The notes: generated by a model from the sequence alone, not told the origin. DNA of 64,000 nt from Xiphydria camelus (GCA_963678675.1 OY783200.1:6832501-6896500); one strand, 5' to 3'; positions 46,189 to 57,986 are shown, counted from the first letter of the stretch. Made by a program: numbers and translations.

Positions 46189-48480
46189 ATGGTTGCGCCC
46201 ACATCTTCGGTTCATCACAGTGCAATTATATCTTCGAAAAGTATGGAGAACAAGGAAAACGACGCGCAAAGAAACGCAAATACAATGCAATCTGTAATGT
46301 ATACCTGCCTACCTGTATGTATAGCTATGAGAACGTCCAATATAACATTACAGACACGTACGAGGTGCATTTAAGATTGCCATCAGGTAAGAAGTAATGA
46401 AAATAACCCAAAATAGATTATTTTCTTATTATGTGCAATGTATTATATATAATAATTGAAGATTTAATATCTTAAGATTCATTATTATGCCAATGTTCGT
46501 TACAAAGCTATTTTAACACTTTCGCAGATTCAGAGTTCTTTAAAACTTATTTACGAGATTGCTCCACTGCACCCGAAGTGATTTCAATGTCTAATGAGAC
46601 TTCAGGGGTTGGCTCGTAAACTACATATTGTATTGTTCTATTTCTTATTATTCGCACGTTCTTATCATGTAATTATTAAAAGAAGAATAACATTAGTTTT
46701 ATAAGGCACGTTTGTTTTTGCTAAGTCTGACATGAGTTGACGCCAGCATAAATTGTTTCGATATACGCGTCGATTGATTATTTTTAAGTAGATAAATTTA
46801 AATAAAGATTAGGAATCCGCAATTTTTATTAGTTGACATTAGTAGGTACATTCTAGTATACTACAATGTGAAAAATATATTCTTATTTTCCACTTAAAAT
46901 TTCAGATTGCGAAAAGAACATTTTTTCTTGGACAACTGCAGACATAAAGCTTTTCCTCCAAAGTTACCTAGAGAGAAAAGAACAATTTCTGATTCCGAAA
47001 ATAAAGAAGAAAATGCTATGGCTAGAAATTGTTCAAATCATGCAGCGCGCCGGATATACAGAGATAAATAAGGATATTTTCTGGATCGGAAGATACGCAA
47101 TATGAAAAAATCACATCGAACAATTAAAGCCAACAACAGCAAGTCATCCACAGGCAGATGACGAGTGTCGTGGGAGTATTTCGAAACGTTCGAGGAAATA
47201 TTTTTTAATGACAGGACGATCAATCATGGCCTTACAATATCTTCCATGTCAAGAAGTGAAATTAGTCCCATATATACCGCATGTCCTATGGCCAACCGCG
47301 CAGGTGAGCTGCGACCTGAATTCTTGACTTCGGCAGTATTTATGGTACAGTTAGAGTGGGCTTCAGACGAGTGCGCTGCATAAGAACGAAAAATGTCGAC
47401 TGCTCTTCTAATAGCTGTCAATTCGGGAGATCGAAACGTTTCGTGTAACCTTAAAATCGTAAAGTTTTGAATTAGTAGTGAATAATTTGTAGAAGTGATG
47501 AGAAATAATCATAAATAATCTTCCGAATTGTGACACCTTAGGTATCGCTCACGCCACTTCGTAAAACTACTTCCTAGACACGCGCGGTGCTAGCGCGGAA
47601 ATAGTTTCTGAAACAAATAGGCATGAGGCGTGTAATTCGGTTGGACATCGAAAAAACCCGAATGATTGTTAACTCTCACTTCTGAACATTACTTACCATT
47701 TATTCAGATTCACGATTTCGAGCTTAGACTTCGATCTCCCGAATTGATAGCCATCGGGAGATCAGACGTTTCACACTTTTCGTAAGAACGCAGCTTAAGA
47801 GCGAAAAGCGTCGTCTGATTTCCCGATGGCTGTCAATTCGGAAGATTATTTATGATTATTTCTCATCACTTTTCTACAAATTATTCACTACTAATTCAAA
47901 ACTTTACGATTTTGAGGTTACACGAAAAGCTTTGATCTCCCGAATTGACAGCTATTAGAAGAGCAGTCGACACTTTTCGTTCTTATGCAGCGCACTCGTC
48001 TGAAGCCCACTCTAATTGTACCATAAATACTGCCGAAGTCAAGAATTCAGGTCGCAGCTCACCTGCGCGGTTGGCCATAGGACATGCGGTATATATCAAT
48101 AGCAGCATCCCCTTCAATAGCAGTATCACCGCCAAACGATTCATTGTATGAGGAAATATCAAATGTACCTGCTTGTCTTTCAGCCGATCTCTCCTGTGCC
48201 CCGTACATCAGCTTCCACAGAAAGTACAGCAACTACATCTGCATCCAGAAATTCATTACCTCTAGCACCCTCAACAACTGTGAGGAAATCTACTCGAATG
48301 AGAGGATTATATAATTGTAGAAAAGGGTTACTTGATGTAGAAGAGAGGCGCATTCATGCAATTAGTGAATTAAAACAATGTCTGGATGAAAGTAACACAA
48401 TTCAAAGAGAAAGGAATGAAATATTGAAGCAATTACGCATAACAAGGACTGCTGAAATTCAAGCAAATAAGAATACATAA
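46189..48480 (+). pseudogene. Myb/SANT-like accessory protein of Harbinger E
   Basis: In Harbinger systems a Myb-like protein binds the element's ends and brings in the transposase. Segments: 46189 to about 46386 (C-terminal half reads YENVQYNITDTYEVHL in a shifted frame), about 46529-46615 (SEFFKTYLRDC), and 46905-47270 with the Myb/SANT core (WTTADIKLFLQSYLERKEQF, KKKMLWLEIVQIMQRAGY). A TGA lies at about 47104 in RYAI*KNHIEQL. The palindromic MITE d interrupts at 47276; the C-terminal coiled coil (EERRIHAISELKQCLDES) follows to the stop at 48480. Dead. Confidence 0.7.
47277..48089. mobile_element. TA-flanked palindromic MITE, copy d (813 bp)
   Basis: Ends CCGCATGTCCTATGGCCAAC; TA on both sides. 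Arms of about 265 bp are nearly identical; the loop (47545-47830) contains a further hairpin around TCTCCCGAATTGA. Both arms contain the same small open frame, a by-product of the palindrome. Shares the CTTGACTTCGGCAGT block with copy c. Confidence 0.9.
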
Positions 48481-48614
48481 TTTATTTTTAAAATTAATGT
48501 TACATTTAGTTTTATACCAAAAGATATCTAAGAAAATTATACTATAGCGATTAATATCAGAAAAAAGTATAATAAAGATCGATAATATAATATATATATT
48601 TTTAGTCATTTATC

Positions 48615-50910
48615 TTACAACAATTCAACGATTCTGTTTCTCTTATTTACAGCAGTAACATTTTCATTACCAGGTATTTCTTCATCAGCATCTATTTGCT
48701 CTATTTCCTCAACAAACTCTTCTATTTCGAAGTCTACTTCATTCCGGTCAATCAGAAAATTATGTAAAATGCATGCAGCAGCTATTATGTTATTTCCCAA
48801 ATTTAAATCACTAATATCTAAATATTTTAGTCTTTTAAACTTCCCTTTTAAAAGACTAAAAGCTCTTTCTATTATAGAGCGAATACTGCTAAGTTTGATA
48901 TTATAATTTATTTAAACTGCAGTCAAATAACCTGTGTCTTGAAACGGCGTCATGAGGTTTTGCAATAATAGATATGCAGAGTCTTTTAACAGATGCATAT
49001 GAGGTGGTAACAATGGATTTTGATTATTCATTAAGTGTCGATATAATTCGCTCTGCCTGAATATAGGAGCATCGTGCATTCGTTCTGGTAATCCTATATA
49101 TGTATATATCGCAGGCAAATAGCAACTTTTTTTAGGCAGATAGTATCTGCCTAGGCAAATACTAACTGCCTGGGCAAATAGCTTTATTATGTTTATTTCT
49201 GATTAAACACCATTTGTGCCTAGGCAAATAGTATCTGCCGGAACCGTTGTTAGGCAAATAGTATCTAGTCTATTTCAGTTCAATAATTTGTGGTTATGTG
49301 CATATCATAAGTAGTTGCTCCTCAGATAAACTTCAGTATTTCAGTAATTTATTAGGTGTGGGTTTGATAACTGTAGATGGATGTTTGTTTATGTTATCCA
49401 GTGCGGGAAATGTCTAAATACCTAATCTCTCAAGCTTTTATGTCGTAGGCAAATGGTCGTTTCAGACAAATAGCTTTGCCTAGGAAAATAGCTCTTGTGG
49501 CTTCGCTCGCTCCTCCGACTCTAATCTAACTTAACCCAAGTCCAATGCATTAAAATATAAATAAATTAGATTTTTGGTAAGATTAGGCTAGGTTAGGTTA
49601 GGCTTGAATCGGCGGAGCGAGCGAAGCGAGCGGAGCCACAAAAGTTATTAGCAGGCAAATAGCTTTGCCTAGGAAAATATCTCTTGTGGCTTCACTCGCT
49701 TCGCTCGCTCCGCCGACCCTAACCTAATCTAACCCAGTCTAACGCATTAAAATATTAATAAATTAAATTTGGTAAGATTAGGTTAGACTAGGTTAGGCTT
49801 GAATCGGCGGAGCGAGCGAAGCGAGCGGAGCCACAACAGTTATTTGCCTGAAAAGACCATTTGCCTAACCAACCGCTCGCATGTTTTAGGAATAATTTGA
49901 AAAAATCTTGTATGCAACACGCGTTAGGAAATGCATTCTGTGTAACTCGTGTGATAGATATTTCAATAATCTCACTCGTTACGCAAAATGAGGAATTTCC
50001 TAACTGGTTATATAAATAACTAATCTATATGCTATATGTCTAAAGAACATTTAGCCATTTAGCAATGAATTATAAAGAAAAGCTATTTGCCCAGGCAGTT
50101 AGTATTTGCGCCTAGGCAGATACTATCTGCCTAAAGTTACTATTTGCCTGCGACACATATGCATCAATAAAGCGTGCCTTACTATCACATACTCCTTGCA
50201 ATACGACGGAATGAAATCCTTTCCTATTATAAAAGTCGTGGGCATTGCCTATCGGAGCTTTTATAGGTATGTGACATCCGTCGATTGCACCATCTATACA
50301 CCTGGGAAACCATGAGAGCGTCTTTCGAAAATCCTAGCTTCTGCTTCATGTCTCTCTCTGCGTGGCCACGTCACGTATACTGGTAGCCGTTCAGTTAAAA
50401 CTGTTACAATTTCTTTGAAAATATAGTGGCCACTACTTTTCGCCAATCCAAATCGATCTCCTGCAGCTAGAAAACTCTCCGGTTTTGCCAGAACCCATAC
50501 GACGAACATAACTTTTTTCCTTAAGTTTGCAAGATAATTTCGATTTCCTGGAATAGCGTGGCCAATTTCATTTACTAGATCCTTAAAAGCAGAATAATAT
50601 AAATAATTATAATTAATAAACAGAACTATAATAAATTTTAATATCTGTTATGAAAATCTTAGGTTTGCATAGGACAATTTTCAATAGTATCTTCAAAATC
50701 AAAGTAAAGTTAACATACCTCAAATGTACCACGAGACATTCTAAAATGTTCTTTGAATAATAAATCATCATAACGAGGAATTATTCGTTTGTAGTAGTTT
50801 TTATTCCTCGGTCTAGCACGTCGCTGTCTTATTACTAATTCATTCACTTCTGGTAGAGGTTCTCCAAGCTCTTCTACTACATCGCGTCTTTCCTCGTCAT
50901 CATTATCCAT
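48615..50910 (-). pseudogene. Harbinger E DDE transposase
   Basis: Exon 1 50719-50910 (MDNDDEERR...FKEHFRMSRGTFE) and exon 2 from 50581 (HTH: AAGDRFGLAKSSGHYIF). DDE_Tnp_4 motifs: IDGCHIPIKAP (D), PERMHDAPIFRQS (D) and IRSIIERAFSLLKGKF (E); the end has ACILHNFLIDRNEVDFE. Faults: a small deletion at about 50300 shifts the frame in FPGV|IDG, a 1 kb insert (49110-50152) lies between IDAYV and IGLPE, and a TAA at 48912-48914 lies in YLTAV*INYN. It converges on the Myb-like gene. Confidence 0.85.
49110..50152. mobile_element. 1 kb element built of GGCAAATAG repeats
   Basis: Inverted ends CGCAGGCAAATAG followed by about 60 bp of paired AGGCAGATAGTATCTGCCTA and GGCAAATACTAACTGCC blocks. The interior has two similar ~190 bp units, each an inverted repeat of a GC-rich block (GGAGCGAGCGAAGCGAGC) flanking TTAGGTTAGG-like sequence. 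No gene. Possible diverged 8 bp duplication (GTATATAT/ACACATAT). Confidence 0.75.
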
Positions 50911-51373
50911 AGCAAAAAATTGTAAAAGTAGTTTATCTATTTTCTATATATGTAACATTTAAGGTTAAGAGGTACAGTGGAGGGTCACGTGATAAGTAGC
51001 GCCGCACGTCGTTCAGCAGACACGGGTAGCGCTCACTGATCGCTCACTCAACGGCTGTACAACTGTTTTATGCTAGGTTGACACCAGCCGAGTAAATGAC
51101 CGAGTCAGTACGCTCGGCCGAGTGCTAGGTCAGTGTGGACACACGGTCCAGTTGTGGAGCGAGTACTCGGTCGAATAAAGAGCTGAGACAGTGAATAGAA
51201 CGACGTTCTATTCCCTCGGCCGAGAGGTCTACCCCCTCCACCCACGACACTGACTCGATTACTTATTCGGCGTGTCGGGACAAGTTTTCCAACGTGCGGT
51301 GTTATAAAGACTTTCTTTTAACGTCTGTTTGCTGTTTGAATGCCTAAAAATATAGTGTTTTGTAAAGTTGGAA

Positions 51374-53167
51374 ATGGCAAATAAGTGGAACTCTGAAACT
51401 ACTTTAAAATTCATCCAAGAATATAAGAATCATTCGTGCTTGTGGGACTTTCAGTCCGAAAATTACAAAAACAGGCAAATGAGGGAAGCAGCTGTATTAA
51501 CAATTATACAAGCCATGGATATAGAAGGTTTTGGCGTTGTAGAGGCTAAAAATAAATTAAAAAACCTCCGTTCAACGTATAGTCAAGAGATGAGAAAAAT
51601 AAAGGATTCTAAGAAATCGGGTACTGGAATAAGCAGTTTATACGAATCAAATATAAAATGGCTGAAAGAGTTGGAACCAGTTTTCAAGAATGAACAGAAG
51701 AGAGACACCTATGATAATGTAAGTAAAGACATTTAATAAAACAATTTATTTAATACATAGTTAGTAAATCATTCTACTTTGCCAAGGAACAGCTCCTTCG
51801 TTAGAAAAAAAATGAGCGTACTTATCACGTAACTCTCTAGCTAACCTAGATGCATGATTTCCACCAACGTTATCGATGCTTGACAATGTTACTGCTGTTT
51901 CACTCCTCCATAAGCCCCCAGTGACTTCTCCAGTATCAACATTTTCTTCATCAACACTACCTCTGTGCAAATATGTACTAGAGCTTGTGATTCTCAGCCA
52001 GTTGTGTAAAGCACACGTAGTTCATACAATTTTATCAGTTACTTTGACATTTGTCATGATAGGCTTTTGAAATACCCGAAATCGGCTAACTAAAATGCCA
52101 AAAGCATTTTCGACAATTCTACGCGCCCTACTTAGCCGATAGTTAAATATCTTTTGTTCTCTTGTCAGAGGTGTATGTGAATATGGCTTTAGTAAATATG
52201 TTTTCAGTGGAAAAGCATCATCACCTACTAACAGCCCTCCCTCTGGTAAGATACTGCCATTTTCCAGTTCATGGTATATTGAGCAGTTTCTGAAAATACC
52301 ACCATCAGAATTTCTTCCTGTTGCACCAACATTAATATAACTGAAACAGTAGTCATGATTGACGATCGCCATCAAAACAATACTGTTCGTCCCTTTGTAA
52401 CTCCAAAATTCACTTCCACAATGACCAGGTGCTTGGATTGCTACGTGCTTTCCATCAATCGCACCGCAACATCCAGGGAAATTCTATCTAATCCTGAACC
52501 CGTTTTCTATAACTTTCCATTCTTCGTGATTTGCTGGAACCTAAAATATTTTATTTTAATTTTGCAGAATGAAGAGAGCTCATTAGAAAGTCAAGATCAA
52601 CTGTCAACAAATCAAAGTACGCAGGAGCATCCACCACCAAACAAAAAAAAACTGTCAAGATACTGTAACCACCCAACAAGTCAGTTCTGGAGGACGTACA
52701 AAATCTTCTCGACTAACTGCAAAAAAAGAGATATTTCGCGCTATTTCAGATTTAAAAGCTTTGAATGAAAGTGTCTCAGAAACGTTGAAGACGCACATGA
52801 TGTATTTGGTAAAAGCGTTGCTATGCAATTACAGGAATTTTCTCAAGAAAACGCGCTACTTGCTAAATGTAAAATACAAAATATTTTAACCGAAATTGGC
52901 ATAAAAAATTTGCAAGAAAAACATAATACTGTATCCAGCTTGATCGGATCACGTCCTGAGTCATCTATTTCATCATACAGTTATACATCAATTCCATCTA
53001 TTTCTCCTAGATATTCCTGTCAAACTTCTACATCATCAAATCATGGAGAAATAGATACTCATGGGACTAATTACATTCCTACGTTAAATAACGATTCTGA
53101 TAATAACATATTGTCCGCAGCACTACAGGCAACCTTTGAATCTGAAAATACTACTGATTATCATTAA
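51374..53167 (+). pseudogene. MADF-domain accessory protein of Harbinger F
   Basis: Exon 1 51374-51718 encodes a complete MADF DNA-binding domain (FIQEYKNHSCLWDFQSENYKN, KLKNLRSTYSQEMRKI, KSGTGISSLYESNIKWLKEL) and ends at AAT|GTAAGT. Exon 2 is 52568-53167 after a TTTGCAG acceptor: a linker, then a helix-rich tail (EFSQENALLAKCKIQNILTEIG) and a Ser-rich end. Two frameshifts (about 52665 and 52800) break exon 2. The intron contains almost all of the transposase's second exon on the other strand. By analogy with Myb-like Harbinger partners it probably binds the ends and recruits the transposase. Confidence 0.78.
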
Positions 53168-53759
53168 TTTACATAAAAAGTATTATTACTTGTAAGTTTT
53201 TGTAGAATAAACTATACAATCTGAATGAGTATTTTTATTACTCTGCATTTTTTGCTTGTTGACAGTGAAGGTTGACGATGAAAATAAGTCTAAAAAGTAA
53301 TAACATTTTTAACTTACCTTTATGTACTCCTTTAAATAGTTATAAACTGCATCTAAAACTTCAGGGATAAAACGCGATATTGCCGACTTTGACACACGAA
53401 ACAAATGTTGCAAAGTACGATAATTGTTTCCTGTAGCTAGATACGTCAGTGTTACTTGTAATTTTATTTTTGCTGGTATGGAATCTCGCATAATAGTGTC
53501 TGATTTTTCAATGATGGAAGATATATTTTCTAATATACCATTGAATTGTTCAAGATTAATCCTTAGAAATAATCTGTATTCGTTTAAATCTTCGTTTTCT
53601 AACTTTCATTATAGTAGCTGACGCCCCGTGCTGTTTTCGCAACAACCATTGCCTTGTTCAAATTCGTTTTTGCTTGTTATTTATTTCCATTTCTAACTCT
53701 GCAATTAAATATGGAATTACAGCCCTACTAAACTTTCTTACTCTTTTTCGTTTCTCCAT
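51761..53759 (-). pseudogene. Harbinger F DDE transposase
   Basis: Exon 1 53318-53759: EKRKRVRKFSRAVI start, then after frameshifts RLFLRINLEQFNGILENIS and an HTH (LQHLFRVSKSAISRFIPEV). The intron (52541-53317) encloses the MADF gene's second exon. Exon 2 51761-52540: CCGAIDGKHVAIQAPGHCGS (D), LLVGDDAFPLKTYLLKPY (D), FNYRLSRARRIVENAFGIL (E) and TCALHNWLR. Nonsense codons at 52484-52486 (TAG for a conserved Trp) and 52022-52024 (TGA), plus exon 1 frameshifts, make it inactive. Confidence 0.85.
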
Positions 53760-54138
53760 TTTAGTAGAACTTGCACACTCAGTACAGAAACATTAAAATC
53801 AACATATCGCAGACAATCACGATTACGAACTGAACTCTCTCGCACGTATTCTGTTAACGTGTAGACAGCTACTCGGTAATGACACTCGCTCGACCTAGTA
53901 GTGTTTTGCTGTCTCGGCCGAGCTACTCGGCTCGTGTCAACCTTACTTTAGTTCTGCTGAACGCGCCCAATGCTACCCGAATATGACCTACGGAGGGTTG
54001 CGGACGGCCTCGCTGCGTTATGGAAAATTCCAGGACGGAGCGCATCTACTTTCGCTGTACTTTTCCGTTTTTCTCCCCCAAACTCGAGGAGAAGAGCAGA
54101 CTTTTCCGCCCTTGGCACGTCCAGTCGAATTTTTGTAT

Positions 54139-54600
54139 TAGGGCCCGTTTAGACGCTCATGCAATTTGCACGAACTATCTTGTACATGCAAACTTGTGCA
54201 AATGAACTGAATACTAAAAGTTGGATGGAAGATAGGTTTAGACACTCATGCAATTTGCGCCAATTGGCTTGTGCAAGCCATTTGCACAAGTAAATCGTTG
54301 CATTAGAACGAAAGCATGAAGTTTGCGCAAGTCAAAAGGTTTGGCTTGAGTAAAATCTGTCCGGACAGAAAATTTGCATGAGGTTGTAAACAATATTCCA
54401 ACTCAGGGCATACGCGTTGATGACAAGCTGACATACGACGTACTATGCGCGTGCTTCCGAGGTTGGTAGGTTAATTGTTTGGTAGGGTAAAACGGGGTGA
54501 ATTGGCGAATGAAGTTGGCCCCTCGTTTCTATGGAAAGTAATGGAAACGAGGGACCGGCTTCATTCGCAAACTCACCCCATTTTATCCTATATTCTGAAT
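54139..54600. repeat. MITE fragment and foldback
   Basis: From 54139, GGGCCCGTTTAGACGCTCAT begins a segment with repeated CATGCAATTTGC blocks that looks like one end of a MITE; no right end found. A separate foldback at 54483-54590 pairs TAGGGTAAAACGGGGTGA with its near complement. No gene between 53972 and 54798. Confidence 0.55.
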
Positions 54601-55009
54601 ATTTGAATTTTGAATATTATTATTTTGTTGCTCATTAACTGGCGAGCCTAGATTCGGCGAAACATACCCCCGCAACCGACCTGTGCAATTGAGAGACATA
54701 AGTATTTGCGTGTTTTGTCGCTCCGAAATCGGTCGCAACGGTGAGACGGACGGTAAGGGACAGGTCAGAATGAGTCATTTCGTGCAGTGCCCACGGTACC
54801 CAGTCCGCAGACGCACGTCAAAATGACGTCAAAATCTGGTCATCACTGGTTCAATCACGTCAGTCGACCAATAACTGACGACATTATGACGTCATTTATA
54901 TGACGAATTTATGATGTCATTTAATGGCGTCATATTGCCGACTTTTCTTGGTGATATATGTGATATATATATTTAAAAGTATAAAAAACACCGACTTATA
55001 TATTCTCCT

Positions 55010-55059
55010 ATAAAGGTAGATAGAAGTATAGTATATACTATACTTCTATCTACCTTTAT
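55010..55059. repeat. 50 bp near-perfect hairpin
   Basis: ATAAAGGTAGATAGAAGTAT and its complement meet at GTATATAC (centre about 55034). Non-coding, in the 5' region of the DUF4806 element. Confidence 0.8.
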
Positions 55060-55317
55060 AAAGCATTTTTTTCAGTTATTATTTATTTAATAAAAGTAGA
55101 AAATATTTTTATCATCAACAATAAATAATTGAATACGTACTCACACATGCTATTTAATATAAATTATTATCGTTTTTATTATTTAAGAAACCCCCGCCTC
55201 TTTATTCACTTTGCCCTTTTTTATGTTCTAAAACTACTCGCGTAATACTTTAAAATTCGCGCCTTTTATTTCTTCAACCATGGTTGCACTACTACTAGTT
55301 TCAGTTCGTGAATACGA

Positions 55318-55856
55318 GTGAGTTTTTTGTTTTTTTGCGAGATATTTCGTTATTCGTTATACCATCTTTGCTTGGGTAATAGCGAATTCGGTTATCTATT
55401 AAAATATGTTATAGAGGCTTCCTATTTAGCAAGTTTGGGTGGTACTGGAATAACTGGATTAGTAAATCGCATACTGCGAACAGTAATAACCAATAAATTG
55501 GCGACAGGATTTAATTTTGCGGGACAGAGGAGTGAAAAATCCAATAAAAAAGCCTTTGGAACAACTAAACTAAATTCGACTATCATACGTAAGTACCTAT
55601 AATATAATAAAATATTTCCGAGAATATTTCTAAATACACATCAGGGTGTAAAATACAAAATTAGCGTTTATGGATATAAAATAAATGGTATGAAGGTGGT
55701 GGGCAGGGGTTAATTTTGAATATACCTAGATTGGTAAATAAACTTTGAAATTTATTGTTATTTTTTGTTACAGGTGCGGTACAGATTAAATCTCTTGCTG
55801 CTACTCAAAGCGAAGTTGAACAGGCAGTGAAAGTGTGGTTAAAGCATGCGAAGTAG
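55318..55856 (+). CDS. DUF4806-type protein, partner of a Tnp2-like transposase (partial)
   Basis: Two joined exons: up to 55588 (AT|AC then GTAAGT) and 55774-55856 after TTACAG, with a stop at 55854-55856. The encoded stretch SLGGTGITGLVNRILRTVIT plus LATGFNFAGQ and KKAFGTTKLNSTIIRAV matches the DUF4806 pattern I know from many insect proteins of unknown function. The start is unresolved: 55318 is a non-ATG open-frame limit and earlier exons are likely. It lies 80 bp upstream of the transposase gene in the same element. Function unknown; a DNA-binding or targeting partner is an inference. Confidence 0.65.
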
Positions 55857-55937
55857 CGAATGCAGAAGATGCCTGTTGAACGTGACGATTAAAGTGTAAA
55901 AATATTGTTTACTATTTCGTTTATTTTTATACTTAAA

Positions 55938-57986
55938 ATGTCTAAACGTAGGTTGAAAGAACTTGTAGGCCGAAGGCAAATGTGTAGAAGGGTGTCAGAA
56001 GCTACAAACCAATTTGTCAGAAATGGATCGGAAGAGTTTTAGGTAATAATAATTTTTTAAATAATCCCCTTGTCAGCGAAGATAAAAGTGAGTTTACTAA
56101 CATTACTACTGTCACTCCAAATTTCGAAATTTTATCCTCTAGTGATACTGATGATGACAGAGACATACATAATTTTCCAAATACAAAATCTGAGGTGGAT
56201 GCTTCTAGTACATCTCAAACGCTGTTTAGTAAATTAACTCAATGGTCTTTAACTCATAAAATCTCTCAAACTGCCTTAACAGATCTTCTTCATTTGCTTT
56301 CTCCATTCCATCCTGAGCTACCCCTTGATAGCCGCACTTTACTTTCCACTCCTTCTAGTACCACTGTCTCTAATGTAGAGACTGGTCAATTTATTTATTT
56401 TGGAATAAAAAATGGGCTGTCTAAATTTAATTTCGATAATGTTAATGAGTTGCAACTCGGGTTTAATGTTGACGGCATCCCATTATTTAAGAGCTCTAAA
56501 TTACAGTTTTGGCCAATTTTAGCCATAGTTAAAAATATCCCATGCAGCAGCCCGTTTACAGTGTCTATTTTTTGTGGTAAAAGTAAGCCGAAACCTCTTG
56601 ATTTATTTCTTAAGCCATTTGTTGACGAGCTGAATGATTTGTTAAAAAATGGCTTTGTTAGTCCATCAAAACAAAATTGTAAACTGGAGGTTCATAGCTT
56701 CGTATGTGACGCCCCTGCAAGGGCGTATCTAAAATGTACAAAATCACACACAGGGTACTCTGCGTGTGATAAATGCACTGTGCATGGACAATATTTTAAA
56801 AATAAAATTGTTTTGGATGGCTTACAGTGCCGTAAACGGACAAATGAATCTTTTCGTCAACAATTGGATGAAGAACATCACATTTCTCACACTCCCTTAA
56901 TTGAATTACCCATCGATCTAATTCAAACTTTTCCAATAGACTACATGCATAATGTATGTTTGGGAATTATGAGAAAGCTTTTGAATACTTGGATTGGAGG
57001 CCCATTAAAAACTAAACTGCCTGGTCAAAAAGTAAAACTTATTTCTGAAAGTTTACTCGCTTTTCGAAATTCAATGCCAATCGAATTTAATAGAAAACCT
57101 CGGTCATTAGATGAATTGCAATATTGGAAAGCCACCGAATTTTGAACTTTTTTAGTTTACTTAGGCCCCTGTGTTTTAAAAGAAATAGTAGATATTGCTG
57201 TTTATGAAAATTTTATTTTATTTAGTTTTTCTGTGACTATACTGTTGTGTACAAAACATATAACAACATTTGGAATACAATTTGTTAGGGATGTCATAAA
57301 TGTCTTTATAAATAATTTAAAAGAGCTTTATGGTCTAGAATTTTATGGTGTATAATGTCCATTTATTCTCACATATCTGCGATGATGTTGAATTGTTTGG
57401 TAAACTGGATAACTTTTCTGCTTTTCCCTTCGAAAATTATTTAGGGCAGTTAAAATCCTTAATTAGTAAACGACCTTCTAATCCTTTACAACAAATTCAT
57501 CGCAGACTTTCTGAACACAGTTTATTAATATCAGAGCCAATAAAGTATGACACTGCAGTTGTAGAAGTTAATAGTCAGCACACAAAAGGGCCGCTTATTC
57601 ATCACGAAAATCTTGAATGGCATGAACAATTTTTAAAAATCAACTTTTATGGCCTATGTTTATCGGTAGTAAGTCACTCTAAAGCTGATTGTTATACTTT
57701 AACTAAAGACGGGGATAAAGTTATTGAAATACATAATATCGTAAAATCTAAAGACAATGGGATTTACATAATTGGAAAAGAATTTCATAATTACTCAAAT
57801 TTATATTCACTTCCATACCCTTCAAGCGAATTAAATATTTTTGTGGTAAAAAATATCTCACAACTTAAAATTTGGTCTATTACCGACATATATGGCAAAT
57901 GCATTGTTTCTGCTTATAATGATAGTTTTATAGCAATCCCTATTCTGTGTAAAAGTATGACAATTATTTTAAAGACAAATTTTTAA
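55938..57986 (+). pseudogene. Tnp2-like transposase of the DUF4806 element
   Basis: ATG 55938 begins a basic N-terminus (MSKRRLKELVGRRQ); a shift near 56040 joins it to an acidic segment open from about 56050. The body has ELQLGFNVDGIPLFKSSK (D), FWPILAI, FVCDAPARAYLKC (D) with SACDKCTVHG, DEEHHISHTPL and FPIDYMHNVCLGIM. A TGA at 57143-57145 lies in the conserved KATEF*TFLVYLG block, and an extra T at about 57338 shifts the frame before YNVHLFSHICDD. The C-terminal frame runs 57345-57986. Two to three lesions only, so recently lost. Confidence 0.85.

Larger units (their letters stand above)
51076..53942. mobile_element. Harbinger element F (interleaved MADF and DDE genes)
   Basis: Inverted ends GGTTGACACNAGCCGAGTA; flanking triplets CTA and TTA, probably a TTA duplication with one change. 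Inner ends carry repeated CCGAGT/ACTCGG motifs. Encodes a MADF gene (+, 51374-53167) and a transposase (-, 51761-53759). Lies within the right end of Harbinger E. Confidence 0.85.
46029..53968. mobile_element. Harbinger element E (Myb + DDE genes), with nested insertions
   Basis: Inverted ends GGGCGCGTTCAGCAGA with a 3 bp AAT on each side (46026-46028 and 53969-53971). The subterminal block GTTGTACAACCGTTGAGT on the left is matched near 51050 on the right, but a second Harbinger (51076-53942) has landed between that block and the right end. It also contains a palindromic MITE (47277-48089) and a repeat-rich insert (49110-50152). Encodes a Myb/SANT-like gene (+) and a DDE transposase (-), convergent and not overlapping. 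Confidence 0.85.

Noticed and set aside
47224..48151. Two near-identical ~65-codon open frames on opposite strands
   Set aside because: They lie in the two arms of a palindromic MITE and are mirror images; no protein features.
49560..49800. TTAGG telomere-type repeats
   Set aside because: Only two or three TTAGG-like units per site, embedded in a transposon hairpin; not a telomeric array.
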